From Toxorhynchites rutilus septentrionalis (taxonomy: Eukaryota; Arthropoda; Insecta; Diptera; Culicidae): a DNA stretch of 64,000 nt. The notes below the pieces were generated by a model, which worked only from the letters and a program-made list of their open reading frames with translations, was not told where the DNA came from and ran no database searches. The position numbers and the translations under genes are program-made. The stretch is from contig NC_073744.1 in the NCBI RefSeq assembly GCF_029784135.1, positions 70,606,593-70,670,592 on the forward strand, read 5' to 3'. Shown here in pieces: positions 59,121 through 64,000 of the stretch (positions are counted from its first letter, which is position 1; each line of letters opens with the position of its first letter).

Positions 59121-59264
59121 GCGAAAGACTAACGAGCTCGAGTCCTCACGGTGCGAGAGTAGAGTAAGAAATGAACGAAAGCATTCATCTTCTTCTTTGT
59201 TTTTAAGAGGCTTTAAACTTTTGCAGTTCATTCGCCTCTAGCCCAGTGAAGAGCCACAATAAAA

Positions 59265-59810
59265 CCAGCCCAGAGGGGACTGGCGAGAGGGAAACCAAAA
59301 AATCACTCATCAGATCTGTCCGCTCGACCCTCGGTTAAAAAAGAAGGTAGGAAGGGATCCTATGCTTCATAAGATATTTAATATATGCTGTAAAGAAAAG
59401 TAAATATTTACTGACCGAAGCAGTGACGAAGCACAAATGACCTAGACTCCAAGTGCAGGGCGTGCTCCAAAAACAAAAAAAAAGGCCCTTCTCAGGAGGA
59501 TGGGAAGGAAAGGAGTGGAAAGGATTTGGGTGGGATTAAAGGAGTGGAAGGGGGTGGGAGTGGTATGGGAAGGAAAGAGGGGAGGAGTGGGGTGTGGGGT
59601 GGGGTGAAATGAAATGAAATACAGTTTGAATAGATGATAAAATATAGTGGATTTGAATTTAATGGTGTATAGTAGAGCTGAAAAATGGAGAGGTTTATTT
59701 AATGGATTTATCCTCCTTGGTGTGTGTGGCTGTAGGAATAGGAAGTTGATTAAAGTATAATGTAATGGATAGAAGATAGATGTGAGTATGTAAGTATATA
59801 TTGTATTTTT
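59265..59810. other. Non-coding interval, G-rich plus strand
   Basis: Contains a GGGAAGGAAAGG / GGGGTGGGGTGAAATG purine-rich tract at about 59490-59625. No gene. The 3' end of the adjacent retrotransposon is probably within or just above this interval. Confidence 0.4.
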
Positions 59811-59966
59811 TGCTATTTATTATTATTAAATGCGTGTATACACATGTATGATTTCCTTCCTTCCGACCCGTACATGCATGTGTATACACACATAAACACG
59901 CATACATGACTGTGAAGTGGCAAGCTGTTATAAATAAACAATTTAAAAAGTACTTAGTATTTCGAT

Positions 59967-62900
59967 TTAGATTTTACAAAAGAAGTCGGTTTCTTTCAGA
60001 AACGCAATTAGATTGGTTTCTTGGGTCTCGTCTCTACTGAGGATATCTCGGAGACTTTGACCTAGATTGTGTCGGACTCGAGCATCTTTGGTATGTTGAC
60101 ATTCTAGTAAAAGATGGCTAACGGAAACGGGTGCTTCGTTGCAAGCACATTGGGGTTTTTCGGCTCTGTCGAACAAGTGTGAGTGGGTGAAGTTATTGTG
60201 CCCAATTCGAAGACGGGTAAGGACTCGCCTTTCCCTACTGTTGAGGCGGTCCTCCCAAGGGAGAGTGGAGTTTTTGATTTTATGAAGATGAGTGGGACGG
60301 CTGTTTATCCAGCCTATGTCCCAACTTTCACGGACTTGCTGTTTTACCCAGCGGATAATGTCAGATGGAGGACAGGGCATGTCTGGGGGTTCGATTTTGC
60401 TGCCCTTGCCGGCCAGTATGTCGGCTGCTGTGTTTCCGCGGATTCCTGAGTGACCAGGAACCCAGCAGAAGGAGATGTTTTTTTCTGAAGCAGCCTCTTC
60501 TGTTTGCTTAATCCATGGGTGTTTGCTGTTTCCACTCAGAAGATCGTGGAGACAGCTAGCTGAGTCGGAGAATATTGTAGTAGGAAGGATCTCATGGATG
60601 CGTTCTTGGGTAGCTATCAAAAGGGCGAAAGCTTCCGCACTGAAGATGGAGCATTGCGGTGGAAGAGAGAAGCTACCTGTATATCTACTCTCAAAAATTC
60701 CACAGCCAACTCCATCGGCACTGACTGAACCATCTGTGTATACCTGGTGGTTGGTTTGAAAATTGGTTGCAATGAGGTTATTGAAGGAGGCTTTGATTTT
60801 TGGAGAAGGGTCTCCCGCACGAACCGCCTTGAGAAGATCAAGGTTAATGTTCGGCGGTTTGACGTTCCAATTTCTTCCCGTAGCAGATGGGCGTTCACAT
60901 ATATCGGGGAGATCTTTGTTCGTGAGATTTTTGAACCATGTTTTGGCCCTATGTATCAATGGGACATTGTGGTCGCTTTCGGGGAGTGACAAGTGACGGA
61001 TGGCTTTGTTTGTGATGGCTTTTGTCACCAGGTGGGTGAAGGGAAGATGCCCACTTTCTGCCATTACAGCGAGAGTAGGACTAGAGGGAAAAGCGCCAAT
61101 TGCGAGCCTAATTGCTTTGTTGTAGATTGGTTGAATGGTGTTTAACACCCTGTCCCCGCCACGGCTGAAGGTGCCTATTCCGTAGAGGATTTGTGGGACC
61201 AACCAAACGTTTACAACATTTAGCAGCGTCTTTCTATGACCAGAGGCTAGGTTGCCTGCGATAACCTTGATGATGTTCAGTTTCTTTCTGGTGGCTATTT
61301 TGGTCTTTTGGGAATGTGATAGGAAGTTGAGTTTCTTGTCGAAAGTAACCCCTAGTATTTTCAATGTCCTCATTGTAGGGATCGGGATTTTGTTGAGCTG
61401 AAGATGGGTTCTCCTTGTGAGAGCCTTTCCTATGTGCAAGTGTTTGGATTTCTCCGGGAAAATTTTGAAACCTGTTTTTAGAGCCCAGTTTTGGATGGAG
61501 TCTAAGGTTTTTTGAAGCCTCTTTCTCTGATTTAAGCCGAAGCAGCTCGTAGAGATAAGAGTGATGTCATCTGCATAGACTACAATTTTAATGTGGTCGG
61601 GAATGTGTTCGAAGATGGATTGCATAGCAATGTTGAAAAGGGTAGGTGAAAGTGCTGAGCCTTGGGGGAAACCGTTTTCTGGGATTTTTAGAGAAGACCT
61701 TTGGTTGTTGATGATGGTTTTGAAAGACCGGTTTTCGAGGAAACTTTTTATGAAGAGGCCCAACCTCCCACGGATTCCCCAGTCGAAGAGACTTTTCAGC
61801 ACAGGGTACCTCCATGCCCGGTCGAAGGCCTTGGATAAATCAAGTGAAACGATATCTATTTGATGTAGACTTTCGGTTGCGTCGTCTAGGATTTTTTCAA
61901 TTGCTACTAGGCAATCCTCTGTACCTTTTCCCGCACGGAAGGCGAATTGTCGGGGATCAATCAGCTTGTTTGAGTCTAGAAACGTCGTTAAGCGTCGATT
62001 GATCATTTTTTCCATGACTTTCCCAACACAACTAAGAAGAGTGATGGGGCGGAAGTTGTCAAGAAGGTGTTTTTTTTTGTCTGGTTTTGGAATACAGATC
62101 ATTAAACCCTCTTTCCAGCAGCTGGGGAGGGTTCCACTGTCCCAAACTTTGTTGAGGAGCTTCAGAAGTGCTTTTTTCCCGAAATGGGGTAGATTCTTCA
62201 GCATAGGGTAGCTGATGTCGTCGGGTCCTGTGGATCCTTGTTTGACTTTGTTCAGTACCCAATCGAGCTCTTTGAGGGAGAGGTTTTTGTTGAAGTCAAA
62301 TTCCACATCGGTGTGAAAATCGATGGGAATTTTTTCGCATTCCGTTTTGTGGGTTTGGAAGGTTAGGTCGTAGTTTTGATTGGAGGAGGCGGATGCAAAG
62401 AAATCTCCAAACGCCTCGGCAATGATTTTCCGGTCATTGGTGTATTGACCGTTTATAAGGAGATTATATTCTTTGTTCCTTTTTTTGCCGTGAAGCCTGC
62501 CAATCTTATTCCATAACTCCTTTGTTGACGCGTTGGGATTAATTTCGCTGACGAATTTAACCCAACTGTTGTGCTTGGCTGTGTTGATGACAGTCTTAGC
62601 TTCGTTGCGAGCCCTTTGGAACTCTGTGAGCAGAGTGGGCTTATGGGGGTTATCCGGATGGGCCTTTCTTAGTTTGCGTAAGGCCTTACGTTGACCTTTG
62701 ATCGCTGCCTTCACCTCAGGCGACCACCATGGAACACACTTCCTGCCAGGGATGCCACTGGTTCTAGGGATGTGCAACATTGCAACCTCAAGGACAGCTT
62801 TGGAGAACTCCTCTGCTGTCCAGTCTTGTTTAGCGGAAAGGCGGTTTTCAATATCAAATTGATAGCCAGCCCAATCAGCGTATTCAAATTTCCATCTTGG

Positions 62901-63515
62901 CCTTGTCGGAAACTCTGGAGAAGATTGGCCGAAGGAGATGAGAATTGGAAAATGATCGCTGCCGCAGGTATCATCGTGAATGTTCCAAGAAAGTTTTGAA
63001 GAGAGTTTGTGTGATACCATAGTGAGATCAATGGCCGAAGTAGTGCCAGAATGGTGAATTCTGGTGTGTTGGCCGTTGTTTAGAGGGAGTAGGGAATGGT
63101 CGGAGATAAAATCCTCAATGATGGATCCTTTTTGGTCGAGGTATGCGCCTCCCCAGGCGTATGAGTGGGCGTTGAAATCACCCATAAGCATGATTGGGGC
63201 GGGAAGTTGGCTAAACAGATGGTCCAGCTGGCCGCGAAGAATAGCCGGATCAGAATTTGGAGTAATGTAGATGCTAACAACTGTGATTTGAAAGGGGTGT
63301 TTAATGCGCGCTACCACTGCCTGAAGGTCGGTGGTAATAGGGAGAAGATCATGTGGAGTGCTATCCTTGATTGCGATTGCGACTCCGTGCTTTGAGGGGT
63401 TGGGACCCTCTTTGAAGTATGTGATGTACTTTGGTATGAAATTATCATCGAAATTGTTTGGAGTCATAGTTTCCTGAAGGGCTATGACTGTAGGATTAAA
63501 GTTCGAAATAAGCAT
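59967..63515 (-). CDS. Retrotransposon ORF2: endonuclease, reverse transcriptase and RNase H, 1,182+ residues
   Basis: One uninterrupted frame. The apurinic-type endonuclease (residues 1-200 from the first Met) has catalytic E15, D113 in MLMGDFNAH and H188 in GSDHF. The reverse transcriptase (about 460-720) has LDLSKAFD (D559), GFPQGSALSPTLFN and the YADD box (647-650). RNase H (about 920-1040) has YTDGS (D928), SAEAFAL (E961), FSDSAS (D984) and GNTAAD (D1032). A Cys/His motif CACNEAP...HLLLEC follows at 1123-1141. The frame is open upstream of 63515 to TGA 63648-63650, and this upstream part contains IQWNIRSIRQKISELK, the usual start of the endonuclease, so the annotated Met is internal. The catalytic set is complete; the copy may be recently active or active. 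Confidence 0.93.
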   Translation of the reverse strand: MLISNFNPTVIALQETMTPNNFDDNFIPKYITYFKEGPNPSKHGVAIAIKDSTPHDLLPITTDLQAVVARIKHPFQITVVSIYITPNSDPAILRGQLDHLFSQLPAPIMLMGDFNAHSYAWGGAYLDQKGSIIEDFISDHSLLPLNNGQHTRIHHSGTTSAIDLTMVSHKLSSKLSWNIHDDTCGSDHFPILISFGQSSPEFPTRPRWKFEYADWAGYQFDIENRLSAKQDWTAEEFSKAVLEVAMLHIPRTSGIPGRKCVPWWSPEVKAAIKGQRKALRKLRKAHPDNPHKPTLLTEFQRARNEAKTVINTAKHNSWVKFVSEINPNASTKELWNKIGRLHGKKRNKEYNLLINGQYTNDRKIIAEAFGDFFASASSNQNYDLTFQTHKTECEKIPIDFHTDVEFDFNKNLSLKELDWVLNKVKQGSTGPDDISYPMLKNLPHFGKKALLKLLNKVWDSGTLPSCWKEGLMICIPKPDKKKHLLDNFRPITLLSCVGKVMEKMINRRLTTFLDSNKLIDPRQFAFRAGKGTEDCLVAIEKILDDATESLHQIDIVSLDLSKAFDRAWRYPVLKSLFDWGIRGRLGLFIKSFLENRSFKTIINNQRSSLKIPENGFPQGSALSPTLFNIAMQSIFEHIPDHIKIVVYADDITLISTSCFGLNQRKRLQKTLDSIQNWALKTGFKIFPEKSKHLHIGKALTRRTHLQLNKIPIPTMRTLKILGVTFDKKLNFLSHSQKTKIATRKKLNIIKVIAGNLASGHRKTLLNVVNVWLVPQILYGIGTFSRGGDRVLNTIQPIYNKAIRLAIGAFPSSPTLAVMAESGHLPFTHLVTKAITNKAIRHLSLPESDHNVPLIHRAKTWFKNLTNKDLPDICERPSATGRNWNVKPPNINLDLLKAVRAGDPSPKIKASFNNLIATNFQTNHQVYTDGSVSADGVGCGIFESRYTGSFSLPPQCSIFSAEAFALLIATQERIHEILPTTIFSDSASCLHDLLSGNSKHPWIKQTEEAASEKNISFCWVPGHSGIRGNTAADILAGKGSKIEPPDMPCPPSDIIRWVKQQVRESWDIGWINSRPTHLHKIKNSTLPWEDRLNSRERRVLTRLRIGHNNFTHSHLFDRAEKPQCACNEAPVSVSHLLLECQHTKDARVRHNLGQSLRDILSRDETQETNLIAFLKETDFFCKI

Positions 63516-63657
63516 TTTTAGTTCTGAGATCTTCTGTCGGATACTTCTGATGTTCCATTGTATCCCGAATTTCTGTATTGGAGTGAATGTGTTGGTGTTT
63601 TTAACTCTAATTCCTAAGTCTTGATTGTGTGTGTGTGTTTGAACTATTCAAAGAGAA

Positions 63658-64000
63658 TTAGTTCGATGGTCCTTTACCCTTGGAGAGAGAAGCTTTCTTT
63701 GAGGTATTGGTGTTGTTTTTGTTTGGTGTAGAAGTCTTTGGAGTGTTTGTTGTGTTTGTGTTGTTTTTTGTTGAGTGTGCGTTGCTGTTGTTGTTATTGT
63801 TATTTTTTGTTTGAAGAGTGTTGTTGTTGTTGTTGTTTTCTGTTGGGGTTGTATTGTTATTTGTTGTTGGTGTCTGTTTTTGTTCATTTCTTGTTCTTTT
63901 CTTGTCTTTGTTAGTTAGGGTTTCATCTTCGGATTTTTGATCTGAATCTGAAGATGAACCTTTCGCAATCTTTCTTTTATTTTTATTTTTGTTTGGAACA
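63658..64000 (-). CDS. Retrotransposon ORF1 (gag-like), C-terminal part only
   Basis: The best frame runs from beyond the window end to TAA at 63658-63660. It encodes a basic, Ser/Asp- then Asn/Thr-rich tail, including RKIAKGSSSDSDQKSEDE, poly-Asn runs and ending SLSKGKGPSN. This is the kind of low-complexity tail that follows the CCHC zinc knuckles in ORF1 of these elements; the knuckles would be upstream of the window. A second frame here (63648-63887, Thr/Gln-rich) is judged a shadow. ORF1 stop and ORF2 opening are only about 8 nt apart and in different frames. Confidence 0.6.
   Translation of the reverse strand, partial: VPNKNKNKRKIAKGSSSDSDQKSEDETLTNKDKKRTRNEQKQTPTTNNNTTPTENNNNNNTLQTKNNNNNNSNAHSTKNNTNTTNTPKTSTPNKNNTNTSKKASLSKGKGPSN

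Larger units (their letters stand above)
58178..59260 (+). mobile_element. TGACGTAGGACTA-family element 7, partial, carrying a histone H3 pseudogene
   Basis: A left-end-like AACGTAAGACCACGTCTTTC (58181-58200) leads into AT-rich sequence, a histone stem-loop on the minus strand (58735-58750) and the H3 pseudogene. No right end was found before the retrotransposon, so the boundary at 59260 is nominal. Membership in the family is less certain than for elements 1-5. Confidence 0.4.
59811..64000 (-). mobile_element. I-group non-LTR retrotransposon, 5' part outside the window
   Basis: The minus strand carries the C-terminal end of ORF1 and a complete-looking ORF2 with endonuclease, reverse transcriptase and RNase H. 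The 3' untranslated region runs below 59966. A (TAA)n-like stretch at 59811-59829 may be the 3' terminus, as in I-factor relatives, but the end is not proven. RNase H after the RT places it in the I/Loa/R1-type supergroup; similarity to mosquito I-clade elements is inference. Confidence 0.8.

Noticed and set aside
60183..63395. Plus-strand open frames of 60-100 codons across 60-63.4 kb
   Set aside because: Antisense shadows of the intact retrotransposon ORF2.

Overview
The window looks like nuclear DNA of a culicine mosquito, most likely Aedes. The evidence is a single host gene broken by large introns, a dense mix of insect DNA transposons (Helitron, several mariners, Tc1, hAT, pogo-like and piggyBac-like MITEs), tRNA-derived SINEs resembling the Aedes Feilai type, an I-group non-LTR retrotransposon and long simple repeats. 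No bacterial operons, CRISPR arrays or functional tRNA/rRNA genes are visible. The species call is inference.

Host gene. The only convincing host gene is on the + strand at 35.3-45.3 kb: the 3' part of a Sidestep-family (immunoglobulin/FN3) cell-surface receptor. Exon 35340-35648 encodes an FN3 domain, exon 35728-36008 the transmembrane helix and proximal tail, and exon 44772-45296 the rest of the tail and the stop, ending in a PDZ-ligand-like ESTV. All three splice junctions keep phase. The 8.8-kb last intron is almost entirely nested transposons. No upstream immunoglobulin exon was recognised in the 35 kb before it, so that stretch is probably one very long intron.

Region by region. 0-3 kb: Tc1 remnant split by a 626-bp MITE. 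4-9 kb: near-complete autonomous Helitron on the minus strand, with a CTAG terminus and 3' hairpin, damaged by three nonsense codons and one frameshift. 9-17 kb: direct repeats, Helitron-type tandem repeats with a long (TA)n, a second copy of the MITE, a foldback element. 18-25 kb: deleted mariner, then three elements with shared TGACGTAGGACTA ends, one carrying about 100-bp satellite units. 25.7 kb: SINE with perfect target duplications. 26-29.9 kb: mostly unique sequence. 29.9-31.4 kb: two non-autonomous Helitrons joined head to tail, one with a SINE inside. 31.6-33.5 kb: inverted copy of the satellite element with a pogo-like MITE inside. 36-44 kb: transposons in the receptor intron. 47-49.5 kb: a 2.5-kb simple-repeat block with about 113 nearly identical octamers. 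52.9-59.1 kb: a region rich in histone-gene remnants. 59.8-64 kb: I-group retrotransposon on the minus strand, running off the window end.

Most unusual signal. At least five elements (18.7, 21.1, 23.9, 31.6 and 52.9 kb), plus partial ones at 57.3 and 58.2 kb, share left ends with GACGTAGGACTACGTC and right ends with TAGTCCTACGTCA followed by a palindrome like GTTGTGTCCCGGACACAAC. Several contain pieces of replication-dependent histone genes: two H2A pseudogenes, an H3 pseudogene, probable H2B and H4 C-termini, TATA/initiator core promoters, and 3' stem-loops followed by an AAAGAG histone downstream element. This could be a MITE-like family that repeatedly captured histone genes, or dispersed fragments of the histone cluster later bounded by a transposon.
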